From Candidatus Egerieousia excrementavium (GTDB lineage Bacteria; Bacteroidota; Bacteroidia; Bacteroidales; UBA932): 8,361 nucleotides of DNA. Every line of letters starts with the position of its first letter. The first letter of the stretch is position 1. The position numbers and the translations under genes were made by a program. Under the pieces are notes generated by a model. That model was not told the origin of the DNA, did no database searches, and saw nothing but the letters and a program-made list of their open reading frames with translations. Below are positions 1 to 7,292 of the stretch, one piece after another. The stretch lies in the NCBI GenBank assembly GCA_017694275.1, contig JADINB010000039.1, positions 1 to 8,361 on the forward strand, written 5' to 3'.

Positions 1-1
1 A

Positions 2-544
2 GTGAGCGTAGAGCACTATATCAATTCTTCAGGCATGAAGGAGATAATTGAAGGGACCTCCATTGCCAACGAGTTCAAGGCAATCTTTGCCTGTTCATAC
101 TACTACAATGAAAACGGAGAGGCGGTATGGCCTGCCGCAGCCGTCAACTATACGAACAAGACTCAGTTTCTTTTCAAGATAAACAAGGGAATCTTCAGCA
201 TAAGCGATTCTGTCAAGATTAATGAATCTGTTCCGGAAGAAGATAAAAGAATTCCTTTCAATAATATGGTCTACTTTGGTGATGGAGAAACAGATGTGCC
301 ATGCATGAAGTTAATCAAACAACTTGGTGGAACATCTGTTGCCGTATACGAGCCAGACAATCTTAAAAAGGAAGAAATCGCAAAGAGACTGATGAGGCAG
401 GAGCGTGTAAACTATCTCTGCCCTGCCGACTACAGCGAAAACGGCAGGCTGGACAGACTGGTAAAGGCAATCATCTGCAAAATCAAGGCAGATGAAGATT
501 TGCGCCGCTTCAAAAAGAGAATGACAGAAAACATCAATATGTAA
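2..544 (+). CDS. HAD-family hydrolase, C-terminal part (5' end outside window)
   Basis: About 180 residues are visible and the frame is open to the left edge. The GTG at position 2 is probably an internal Val codon rather than the start. HAD hallmarks are visible: a motif II Ser in INSSG (visible residues 8-11), a motif III lysine candidate at K53 or K62, and the metal-binding motif IV YFGDGETD (91-98) with both acidic residues. The N-terminal DxDxT nucleophile motif must lie upstream, so catalytic competence cannot be judged. The HAD superfamily mostly contains phosphatases acting on small phosphorylated metabolites, and no substrate can be read here. The tail is charged and helical with no membrane segment, which suggests a cytoplasmic enzyme. 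The stop is TAA and the symporter gene starts 19 bases later on the same strand, so the two are probably co-transcribed. Family assignment is firm; function is unknown. Confidence 0.88.
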   Translation: MSVEHYINSSGMKEIIEGTSIANEFKAIFACSYYYNENGEAVWPAAAVNYTNKTQFLFKINKGIFSISDSVKINESVPEEDKRIPFNNMVYFGDGETDVPCMKLIKQLGGTSVAVYEPDNLKKEEIAKRLMRQERVNYLCPADYSENGRLDRLVKAIICKIKADEDLRRFKKRMTENINM

Positions 545-563
545 CAGGCAAAACTTAAAGCCT

Positions 564-1967
564 ATGGAAAATCTGAACACGCTTATCGGCTCTGTAAACA
601 ACATTTTCTGGAGCTACCTGCTAATAATTGTCCTTATAGGATGTGCCCTGTGGTTTTCGTTCAGGACCAGGTTTGTACAATTCAGAATGCTGAGGGAAAT
701 GTTCAGAATCCCATTCGAGAAAAAGGAACATAAATCTGCAATCTCCTCATTCGAGGCCTTTGCCGTTTCTCTTGCAAGCCGCGTGGGAACAGGAAACCTC
801 GCAGGAGTTGCCACTGCAATTGTCGTAGGAGGCCCCGGTGCTGTGTTCTGGATGTGGGTTATGGCCATAATCGGTTCTGCCAGCGCCTTCATAGAATCCA
901 CACTTGCCCAACTTTACAAGACCAAAGGAAAGGATTCCTATATTGGAGGTCCGGCATACTACATGGAAAAAGGATTGAAGAAGAGATGGCTGGGAATTTT
1001 ATTTGCGGTTCTGCTTACAATCACTTTCGGGTTTGCATTCAATTCCGTGCAGAGCAACACGCTATGTGCGGCCTTTACCAAGGCATTCAATGTAGACCAG
1101 ACGCTCATAGGCATAATTGTAACAGTACTTACACTGATTGTCATTTTTGGGGGAATAAAACGGATTGCCCATGTCAGTGGAGTTGTAGTACCGGTAATGG
1201 CATTCGGATACCTTCTTCTTGCCCTTTTTGTCATAATGATGAATATCAATTATATACCTTATGTGATTAAAACCATCGTTTCAAATGCATTCGGATTTGA
1301 GCAGGCACTGGGAGGCGGTATTGGTGCAGCCGTGATGCAAGGTGTAAAACGCGGGCTGTTCAGCAATGAGGCAGGAATGGGGTCGGCACCGAACGTTGCG
1401 GCTACGGCCAAGACATCACATCCTGTAAAACAGGGATTGATCCAGGCTCTGGGAGTATTTACCGACACTCTGGTAATCTGTTCATGCACTGCATTCATAA
1501 TTCTTTTCAGCGGAGTACCCCTTGATGAAAACAACGGTATCCAGCTTACCCAGGATGCACTTTCCACACAGGTAGGCGGCATGGGCACTTACTTTGTGGC
1601 CATAATTCTCCTTTTCTTTGCATTTACCAGCATAATCGGCAACTATTATTACGGCGAGGCAAATATCAGATATATCTTGAAGAGGTGCGGCAACGGTGTT
1701 AGAACCGGAATATTGTATCTGTACAGAATCCTTGTGGGAGCCATGGTAATGGTTGGAGCCGTAGTAAGTCTTGACCTGGCATGGAACATGGCAGACATTA
1801 CAATGGGCATGATGACTCTTTGCAACCTTATTGCAATACTTTTCCTGGGTAAATATGCCTTCAGGCTGCTTGATGACTATACCAGACAGAAAAAGGCCGG
1901 AATCAAGAGTCCGACCTTTTCAAAGGAGAAGATGCCTGATATCGCTAACGATCTAGAATCCTGGTAA
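564..1967 (+). CDS. AGCS-family sodium:alanine/glycine symporter
   Basis: A complete 467-residue inner-membrane protein of normal length for the alanine or glycine:cation symporter family, which imports small neutral amino acids with Na+. About ten or eleven hydrophobic segments are visible, the first around residues 14-33. Family hallmarks in order are VGTGNLAGVATA (74-85), GGPGAVFWMW followed by an acidic E111, YIGGPAYYMEKGL (126-138), and the conserved NEAGMGSAPNVAATA region near residues 268-282 followed by HPVKQG. The C-terminus (about 435-467) is polar and cytoplasmic. ATG 564 is chosen because it opens the frame just after the upstream stop and gives the normal family N-terminus; no clear Shine-Dalgarno is present, as is usual in Bacteroidota. 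It sits 19 bases after the HAD gene. Its last 23 bases overlap the 3' end of the convergent kinase-like gene. D- or L-alanine versus glycine preference cannot be told. Confidence 0.95.
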   Translation: MENLNTLIGSVNNIFWSYLLIIVLIGCALWFSFRTRFVQFRMLREMFRIPFEKKEHKSAISSFEAFAVSLASRVGTGNLAGVATAIVVGGPGAVFWMWVMAIIGSASAFIESTLAQLYKTKGKDSYIGGPAYYMEKGLKKRWLGILFAVLLTITFGFAFNSVQSNTLCAAFTKAFNVDQTLIGIIVTVLTLIVIFGGIKRIAHVSGVVVPVMAFGYLLLALFVIMMNINYIPYVIKTIVSNAFGFEQALGGGIGAAVMQGVKRGLFSNEAGMGSAPNVAATAKTSHPVKQGLIQALGVFTDTLVICSCTAFIILFSGVPLDENNGIQLTQDALSTQVGGMGTYFVAIILLFFAFTSIIGNYYYGEANIRYILKRCGNGVRTGILYLYRILVGAMVMVGAVVSLDLAWNMADITMGMMTLCNLIAILFLGKYAFRLLDDYTRQKKAGIKSPTFSKEKMPDIANDLESW

Positions 1968-2592
1968 CCATCTCCTTTATAAGTTCTGCACACATCTCCG
2001 TACCCATTAGAGAAGAATTGAGTGTCATATCATACGATGATGCAGCACCCCACTGCTTGTATGAATAGTAGTTATAGTACGACGCCCTTTTCTTGTCCTC
2101 CTTGCGCATGTAATCAACCACTTCCTTGTCGGAGAGTTTCTTGAGCCCGTCGAGCCTGTGGCTCAGCCTGAGGCGCTCCACCCTGTCGTGGTCATTCGCG
2201 CATATGAATGCACTGAAACAGTTTTTATGGTCTCTCAGGACATAGTCTGCACAGCGCCCCACGAAAATAGCGGATCTGGAATCTGCAATCTTCCTGATGG
2301 CATCGCACTGGAACTTGAAAAGATTGCTGCCGCTTATGGGATTGGAGATATTGTAATCATTGAATCCTACAGACGAGAAATTCAGTCCGAAAAGCATGTT
2401 TCCGCTCGATTTATACGGTGTCTCGTCTGCATTTTCGAAAAATTCCCTGGAGACTCCGCTCTCCTTCGAAGCCTTGTTCAACAACTCTTTGTCATACACG
2501 GGAATATCAAATATTTTCGAGAGTTTCAAGGCTACCTCAAGCCCGCCTGCACCAATCTGGCGCCCTATCGTAATATAAAATCTACTCTCCAT
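1945..2592 (-). CDS. Cytidylate kinase-like family protein
   Basis: A 215-residue cytoplasmic protein resembling the cytidylate kinase-like family (P-loop NMP-kinase fold). Visible landmarks are the N-terminal YITIGRQIGAGG (6-17) in the P-loop position, FVGRCADYVL (110-119), an Arg-rich segment ERLRLSHRL (139-147) in the LID position, DKKRASYYNYYS (166-177) and YDMTLNSS (187-194). The P-loop has no Gly-Lys-Ser/Thr. As I recall, that is typical of this family and differs from true Cmk, which carries GSGKST. Nucleotide phosphorylation is therefore an inference and the real substrate is unknown. The start ATG (2592-2590) lies inside the end of the MATE gene, whose TAG is at 2584-2582. This 11-base overlap suggests translational coupling in one minus-strand operon. 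The stop TAG overlaps the convergent symporter gene. It is not the housekeeping cmk, which would have a canonical Walker A. Confidence 0.85.
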   Translation of the reverse strand: MESRFYITIGRQIGAGGLEVALKLSKIFDIPVYDKELLNKASKESGVSREFFENADETPYKSSGNMLFGLNFSSVGFNDYNISNPISGSNLFKFQCDAIRKIADSRSAIFVGRCADYVLRDHKNCFSAFICANDHDRVERLRLSHRLDGLKKLSDKEVVDYMRKEDKKRASYYNYYSYKQWGAASSYDMTLNSSLMGTEMCAELIKEMVTRILDR

Positions 2593-3937
2593 TTATCGCT
2601 CTTTTAAATTGTTTAATCTGGTTTGTCAACATGAATGCGGCTATGATACTGGCAAGTGCGTCGGCAACCGCCATACTCATCCATATGCCTGTCACGTCAA
2701 AAAAAATGGGAAGAATGACAAGGCATGGCGCAAGGAATATCAACTGGCGCGACAACGACAGGAATATGGATTTGCCGGCCATTCCCACACTCTGGAAAAA
2801 GTTTGTCGTGACCATCTGGAACCCGACAATCGGGAAGAACATGAATATGATTCTCATACCCTTCTCTGCAATATCTATGAGTTCGCTTTCAGTGGTAAAC
2901 ATTACAATAAACAGTTTTGGGAAAAGTTCTGCAATGAGAAAGCCGAAAGTCGTGACTCCGGTTGCCAGAAGAATTGTCGTGACAAGCGTCTTGTGTACCC
3001 TGTCGAACTTTTTGGCACCGTAGTTATACCCCACAATAGGCTGCATGCCTTGGTTAAGCCCCATCACAATCATTACGAATATGAATGCGACCCTGTTGAT
3101 TATACCGTATGCACCTATGGCAAGGTCACCGCTGTATTTTTTAAGCCCGCTGTTAATGAGGATTACAATGAAACAGGCGGCCACATTCATCAGAAAAGGA
3201 GACGCCCCAATTGCGAGGATATCTTTTGAAATACGTGGAATCAGATTGTAAATACCTTTTTTAAAGTGTAATACATCGTTTTTGTTAGAGAACCACTTTA
3301 ACTGTATGCAGAGAGCAATGAATTGTGAAAGGACAGTGGCAATCGCAGCTCCGCTGATACCCATGTCAAATACATAGATGAATACCGGGTCGAGCACCGT
3401 ATTCAGCACCACTGTGAATATGGTCGCGTACATGGCCCGTTTCGGAAAACCGGCAGCCCTCAATATCGCGTTCAGCCCGAAATACATGTGGGTAATCATA
3501 TTGCCCCACAATATTATTACCATATATTCTCTTGCATAAGGCAAGGTCTGCTCGCTGCCTCCGAAAAATATAAGTATAGGGTCGAGAAAGAGAAGTACTA
3601 CAATCGTATAAATCAGACCTATCAGAAGATTCAGGGTTATAACGTTGCCAAACACCTTCTGGGCCATACCGTAGTTTCTTTCTCCCAGCAACATGGAAAT
3701 CAGCGATGATGCACCAACGCCCACCAGCGAACCGAATGCTGCTCCCAGGTTCATCAGCGGGAAAGTTATTGCCAGACCCGCTATGGCGTACGCTCCTACC
3801 CCATGGCCAATGAATATGCTGTCAACCATATTGTAGAGCGAAGAGGCTGTCATTGCAATAATTGCCGGAATGGCATATTGTTTCAACAGCTTGCCGATTT
3901 TTTCGGTACCTAATTCAGTAGGAATACTTTGTGTCAT
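2582..3937 (-). CDS. MATE-family multidrug/cation efflux transporter
   Basis: A 451-residue polytopic inner-membrane protein with about twelve hydrophobic segments, normal for the MATE family, whose members export drugs or metabolites in exchange for Na+ or H+. Hallmarks are LYNMVDSIFIGHGVG (34-48), FPLMNLGAAFGSLVGVGASS near 59-78, the mid-protein repeat LNTVLDPVFIYVF (178-190) with GISGAAIATVLSQ (193-205), and the second-half signature QPIVGYNYGAKKFDRV (299-314). The frame could start six codons earlier at a TTG (3955-3953). That TTG is itself part of the likely -7 promoter box, and the ATG at 3937 gives MTQSIPTELG and then a normal first helix, so ATG 3937 is preferred. It is the first gene of a minus-strand pair with the kinase-like gene and is divergent from the receiver/PEP-synthase-like gene. 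The subfamily looks closest to the MepA/DinF-like branch. Substrate is unknown. Confidence 0.93.
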   Translation of the reverse strand: MTQSIPTELGTEKIGKLLKQYAIPAIIAMTASSLYNMVDSIFIGHGVGAYAIAGLAITFPLMNLGAAFGSLVGVGASSLISMLLGERNYGMAQKVFGNVITLNLLIGLIYTIVVLLFLDPILIFFGGSEQTLPYAREYMVIILWGNMITHMYFGLNAILRAAGFPKRAMYATIFTVVLNTVLDPVFIYVFDMGISGAAIATVLSQFIALCIQLKWFSNKNDVLHFKKGIYNLIPRISKDILAIGASPFLMNVAACFIVILINSGLKKYSGDLAIGAYGIINRVAFIFVMIVMGLNQGMQPIVGYNYGAKKFDRVHKTLVTTILLATGVTTFGFLIAELFPKLFIVMFTTESELIDIAEKGMRIIFMFFPIVGFQMVTTNFFQSVGMAGKSIFLSLSRQLIFLAPCLVILPIFFDVTGIWMSMAVADALASIIAAFMLTNQIKQFKRAINGE

Positions 3938-3952
3938 ATAGAAAATTTTGCG

Positions 3953-3960
3953 CAAAAATA
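3953..3960 (-). promoter_or_regulatory. Candidate -7 box for the MATE-kinase operon
   Basis: Read on the minus strand this is TATTTTTG, a perfect match to the Bacteroidota -7 consensus TAnnTTTG. It would place the transcription start near 3947-3949, about 10-12 bases before ATG 3937. No clear TTG-type -33 element is seen at the expected spacing, so support comes from the -7 box and position only. The box overlaps a 12-base palindrome, TTTTGCGCAAAA, at 3946-3957. Confidence 0.5.
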
Positions 3961-3983
3961 GGGGAAAAACTCTCTAATTTTTT

Positions 3984-3991
3984 TTATTTTG
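3984..3991 (+). promoter_or_regulatory. Weak candidate -7 box for the 992-residue protein gene
   Basis: TTATTTTG matches TAnnTTTG at all conserved positions except the second, and TATTTTG (3985-3991) is the same box one T short. It would start transcription near 3996-4000, roughly 16-20 bases before ATG 4016. No -33 element is evident. An in-frame TTG at 3989 lies inside this box, which argues against using it as the translation start. Confidence 0.35.
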
Positions 3992-4015
3992 CGAAATATT
4001 TTCTCTACAACGAGC

Positions 4016-6994
4016 ATGGAACAGGCAAATAGCGGTCAGTTAACTCCCATAAAAAGACCAGATTACAACAACCTTATGGAAAAGAGGATCAGAAGCATCC
4101 TCATGATATGCACAAACTACGACAAATACTCTCTTGAAGAGGACGGGCAGATAGAATTCCAGATTTACCGTGAATATGTAGACCTTAACATAAGCAATCC
4201 TCCTAAGTTCACCTGGGTCGACACAACCGCACACGCAGAGGAACTGCTCAGGAAAGAGCGTGCATTCGACCTTGTAATCTGCATGTACAATACTGCCGAT
4301 GAAGGTATTTTCAAACTGTCGCGTACCCTTAAGGGCAACGGGATAAATGTTCCGGTAATATTGCTCACAAATTTTTCAAAAGAGGTATTCAAACGGATAG
4401 ACAAGGAAGACAAAAGCTGCGTAGACTATATTTTCAGCTGGAACGGAAACGCAGACCTCATACTGGCTATAATCAAGCTGATAGAAGACAATATGAATGC
4501 CGAAAAGGATATTTTCGGCTCAGGGGTGCAATGCATACTTCTTGTGGAGGATTCCATCAGATACTACTCTACGTACCTTCCAGCCATATACAAGCTCGTA
4601 TTGCAGCAGAGCGCAGAATTTCTGAAAGAAGCTCTCAACGAGCAGCAGCAGAAATTCAGAAAGAGAGCCAGACCGAAAATCCTGCTTGCCACAAACTATC
4701 AGGATGCTGTAATGCTGTATGAAAAGTACAAGAGCAACATGCTGGGCATAATTTCTGACATAGGCTTTGTCATGCACAAGAACGACCCTTCAGAAAGCGA
4801 AAATCTGGAAGCAGGTCTCGAACTTACCAGAATCATCCGGCAAGACAATCCTTACATGCCGGTACTTTTGCAGTCAAGCCAGGAAAGCATGAAGGAAAAG
4901 GCGATGGAACTCGGCTGCGGCTTTATTCTCAAATACTCCATGACACTGCTTATGGAGCTGAGCGAATACATAAGCGAGGAGTTCGTATTCGGAGACTTTA
5001 TCTTCAGGGATTTGCATACGGGTGAAATTCTTGGCAGGGCAAAAGACTTGAAAAGCATGCAGATACTTCTCAATGAGATGCCTCAAGAGGTATTCATGTA
5101 CCATGCCTCGCGCAACAGATTCTCCAAATGGCTCTTTTCAAGAGGCCTGTTCTCCCTGGGCAGAGACTTCAGGAATATGGAGATAGGAAAGTTTGATTCG
5201 TTCCAGAAGATGCGCGAATACATGATAAAGAAATTCGACGACTACAGAATGATTTCCGGGCAGGGTGTCCTGGCCCGGTTTTCCACTGAAAGCTATAACA
5301 AATATATCTGGTTTGCCAAAATGGGCGACGGCTCGATAGGCGGAAAGGCACGAGGGCTTGCTTTTGTAAACAACATGCTCCAGAAATATAACATGCTCAC
5401 CAAATATCCGGGCATAAAGGTCATGATTCCGCGCAGCATAGTGGTGGCAACAGATTACTTCGGCCAGTTCATAAAGGAAAACGGGCTGCAGTATGTCATA
5501 AATTCAGAAATCAGCGACAGCGAACTGCTCTCCGAATTTGTCAGTTCACGTCTGCCTGAAGAGTTGAACCACAAACTGCGCGTTTATCTCAACACTATAA
5601 AAAAACCTCTTGCGGTAAGATCTTCGTCAAAATTGGAAGATTCGCATTTCCAGCCATTTGCGGGCATATACTCCACTTATATGATTCCTGTTACCGAAAA
5701 CAAGGACCAGATGTTGCGTCTGCTGGAAAAGGCTATAAAAAGCGTATATGCTTCCGTGTTTTTCGCCGCAAGCCGTTCATACATTCATACTACCGCCAAT
5801 CTGCTTGGAGAGGAAAAAATGGCAGTATTGATTCAGAATATATGCGGAAGCGAAGACCAGGGCTACTATTTTCCGACCATATCGGGAGTGGCACGGAGCA
5901 TAAACCACTACCCTATTGCCGGCGAGGCTCCGGAAGACGGAGTGGCAGACATGGCGTTCGGCCTGGGGAAACTTATTGTAGACGGAGGCAAGGGATTGAG
6001 GTTTTGTCCCAAATATCCTGCAAAGATACTGCAACTCTCCACACCCCAGCTGGCTCTGAGAGATACCCAGGATATCATGTATGCCCTTAACCTTGAACCA
6101 GACAAGTTCAAGACCTCTATCGACGACAGTATAAACTTACAGCGTTTTACGATACAGGAGGCATCCAGATTCAGGAACATAAGGCATGTGGCCTCTTCAT
6201 GGGACATGTATAACGACCGGATAGTTCACAACACCTTTGATGAAAGGAGCAGGAAAATCATAACCTTTGCCAATGTCCTTCAATTCGGGAAATATCCGAT
6301 TGCAGAGATAATATCAACATTATTGGATATTTGCAGCAAAGAACTCAATTGTCCGGTTGAAATAGAATTTGCAGTTGACCTTGATACCCCACCTCAATAC
6401 GACGCAATCTTCAACCTGCTGCAGGTAAGACCTATAACCAGTTTTGAAGACAAGAAAGACAAGATAGACATAAGTTCGCTCAATCTTGACGAGGCACTTA
6501 TACTTTCAGAGAAGGCGCTCGGACCAGGTACCATCGATGGCATACAGGATATTGTATATGTCAAGAGTCAGTCTTTTGACAAGTCTAAAACTGAAGAGAT
6601 TGCAAAAGAGATAAACGCTCTCAATGCCGCGTTGAAGGCAGAAAAAAAGACTTACATGCTTATAGGTCCGGGAAGATGGGGCTCAAGCGATCCGTGGCTG
6701 GGAGTCCCCATTCTGTGGAACAATATCTCTGAGGCAAGGGTAATAGTAGAAACCGCTCTCAAAAATTTCCAGATAGAGCCAAGCCAGGGTACGCATTTCT
6801 TCCAGAACATAACATCTCTTGGAGTAGGATATATTACTGTAAATGAATTTAGCGGAGACGGTTACTTCAAGGAGGAAATACTGAATGCCCTGGATGCGGT
6901 TTACGAAAGCCGGTATGTGAGACATGTACGGTTAGACAAGGATGCACTTGTATACATAGACGGAAACGACAGAAAGGGAGTGGTAATATTGTAG
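4016..6994 (+). CDS. Receiver-like / PEP-synthase ATP-binding domain fusion protein
   Basis: 992 residues from ATG 4016; an in-frame TTG at 3989 lies in promoter-like sequence, and ATG 4076 would trim 20 residues. Domains in order: (a) 25-160, a receiver-like fold whose phospho-acceptor position reads VICMYN, so no Asp; (b) 171-330, a second receiver-like domain with ILLVEDS (D179), D248 in IISDIGF, S287/S288 and K306, with about 25 extra residues between D179 and D248; (c) about 430-810, the PEP synthase/pyruvate phosphate dikinase ATP-binding domain, with GDGSIGGKARGL (437-448), LAVRSSSKLEDS around R535, AFGLGKLIVDGG (647-658) and LLQVRPIT around R805; (d) 830-992, a different C-terminal domain with GPGRWGSSDPW (884-894) and SQGTHFF (H927). 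The phosphohistidine TxHA motif and the PEP/pyruvate barrel are absent, so PEP synthesis is unlikely. Similar proteins are often annotated as PEP/pyruvate-binding; their role is unknown. No signal peptide or membrane segment. It is transcribed divergently from the MATE operon. Confidence 0.9.
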   Translation: MEQANSGQLTPIKRPDYNNLMEKRIRSILMICTNYDKYSLEEDGQIEFQIYREYVDLNISNPPKFTWVDTTAHAEELLRKERAFDLVICMYNTADEGIFKLSRTLKGNGINVPVILLTNFSKEVFKRIDKEDKSCVDYIFSWNGNADLILAIIKLIEDNMNAEKDIFGSGVQCILLVEDSIRYYSTYLPAIYKLVLQQSAEFLKEALNEQQQKFRKRARPKILLATNYQDAVMLYEKYKSNMLGIISDIGFVMHKNDPSESENLEAGLELTRIIRQDNPYMPVLLQSSQESMKEKAMELGCGFILKYSMTLLMELSEYISEEFVFGDFIFRDLHTGEILGRAKDLKSMQILLNEMPQEVFMYHASRNRFSKWLFSRGLFSLGRDFRNMEIGKFDSFQKMREYMIKKFDDYRMISGQGVLARFSTESYNKYIWFAKMGDGSIGGKARGLAFVNNMLQKYNMLTKYPGIKVMIPRSIVVATDYFGQFIKENGLQYVINSEISDSELLSEFVSSRLPEELNHKLRVYLNTIKKPLAVRSSSKLEDSHFQPFAGIYSTYMIPVTENKDQMLRLLEKAIKSVYASVFFAASRSYIHTTANLLGEEKMAVLIQNICGSEDQGYYFPTISGVARSINHYPIAGEAPEDGVADMAFGLGKLIVDGGKGLRFCPKYPAKILQLSTPQLALRDTQDIMYALNLEPDKFKTSIDDSINLQRFTIQEASRFRNIRHVASSWDMYNDRIVHNTFDERSRKIITFANVLQFGKYPIAEIISTLLDICSKELNCPVEIEFAVDLDTPPQYDAIFNLLQVRPITSFEDKKDKIDISSLNLDEALILSEKALGPGTIDGIQDIVYVKSQSFDKSKTEEIAKEINALNAALKAEKKTYMLIGPGRWGSSDPWLGVPILWNNISEARVIVETALKNFQIEPSQGTHFFQNITSLGVGYITVNEFSGDGYFKEEILNALDAVYESRYVRHVRLDKDALVYIDGNDRKGVVIL

Positions 6995-7202
6995 CAATGC
7001 AAATTGCAGAGCATATCTTGATATGATTAAAACCATTCTTGACACGTCTCTTGCAGTCAGAGATGTTCCATTGGCACAATATACCTTTGTAACCTGAAAA
7101 TATCAGCAAATCTATCCGATTTTACAACTCATTCTGCAGAATAAAGACGCAGCGTGATTGTAAACAAAGTTTAAAGCAGGACAGTTATTGACACTGTGCA
7201 GC
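6995..7202. other. Non-coding stretch after the 992-residue gene
   Basis: No convincing gene on either strand. No strong plus-strand terminator follows the stop at 6994. Three short palindromes are visible: TGCAAATTGCA (6998-7008), CATATCTTGATATG (7012-7025) and ATTCTGCAGAAT (7131-7142). Isolated -7-like boxes occur at 7082-7089 on the plus strand and 7107-7114 on the minus strand, both without a -33 partner. Confidence 0.6.
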
Positions 7203-7231
7203 AAAAAAAGGCGAACCGCAAGGCCCGCCTT
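7203..7231 (-). terminator. Intrinsic terminator reading leftward
   Basis: On the minus strand AAGGCGGGCC, loop TTGC, GGTTCGCCTT forms a 10-bp stem, and the transcript then continues into a U run (seven A's on the plus strand at 7203-7209, the last two of which are in the stem). Two inner pairs are G-U on the minus-strand RNA but become A-C mismatches on the plus strand, and the plus-strand tail is only TTAAATGTTTT. Both facts say the element is selected for minus-strand termination. It may give weak termination for the 992-residue gene from the other side. Confidence 0.75.
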
Positions 7232-7288
7232 AAATGTTTTCACAACGTTCGCTCTATTCTATACTTGCCGGTATTGGCTGTTTGCATT
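7203..7288 (-). ncRNA. Candidate small RNA of about 86 nt, minus strand
   Basis: This is inferred from a promoter and a terminator with nothing else between them. A full -33/-7 pair (7323-7293) predicts a start near 7288, and a strong directional terminator ends at 7203. The intervening RNA has a short possible 5' hairpin, ATAC-(6)-GTAT, and then a mostly unpaired A-rich stretch before the terminator stem, a layout common for small regulatory RNAs. A 15-codon frame, MQTANTGKYRIERTL (7287-7240), sits inside, but its ATG would lie at or within a base or two of the predicted RNA 5' end with no room for ribosome binding. I do not recognise a known RNA family. No minus-strand gene lies downstream that would make this a leader or attenuator. 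Confidence 0.4.
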
Positions 7289-7292
7289 ATGT

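Larger units (their letters stand above)
3938..4006. repeat. Imperfect inverted repeat joining the two divergent promoters
   Basis: Reading away from the centre on each strand gives nearly the same sequence. The minus strand (3960 down to 3938) reads TATTTTTGCGCAAAA then TTTTCTAT. The plus strand (3985 to about 4006) reads TATTTTGCGAAATA then TTTTCTCT. The arms are about 21-23 bases with two or three one-base gaps, separated by about 24 bases rich in A and T with a GGGG at its left edge. Each arm covers the likely -7 box and first transcribed bases of its gene. It could be a shared regulator site or a duplicated promoter core. Confidence 0.5.

Noticed and set aside
1940..1960. Possible bidirectional terminator between the symporter and kinase-like genes
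   Set aside because: Only a 4-bp stem (ATCG-CTAA-CGAT) forms, with no U run on either strand.
2609..3251. Long plus-strand open frames (up to 206 codons) opposite the MATE gene
   Set aside because: The compositions are implausible for proteins (many His, Cys and Asn) and the frames lie entirely antisense to a well-supported membrane protein gene.
3938..3955. Upstream TTG start adding six residues (MRKIFY) to the MATE protein
   Set aside because: The TTG is part of a perfect TATTTTTG -7 box, and the ATG at 3937 gives a normal N-terminus.
3989..4015. Upstream TTG start adding nine residues to the 992-residue protein
   Set aside because: The TTG falls inside the likely -7 promoter box; ATG 4016 follows a plausible short leader.
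7082..7089. Plus-strand TACCTTTG, a perfect -7 box
   Set aside because: There is no TTG at 19-21 bases upstream and no gene within reach on the plus strand.
6867..7109. 80-codon minus-strand frame across the end of the 992-residue gene, preceded by a -7-like TAGATTTG at 7114-7107
   Set aside because: It mostly mirrors the real gene's codons, the -7-like box has no -33 partner, and the box overlaps the proposed start.
7240..7287. 15-codon minus-strand frame (MQTANTGKYRIERTL) inside the candidate small RNA, resembling an attenuator leader peptide
   Set aside because: Its ATG lies at about the predicted RNA 5' end, leaving no leader for ribosome binding, and no minus-strand gene follows the terminator for it to control.
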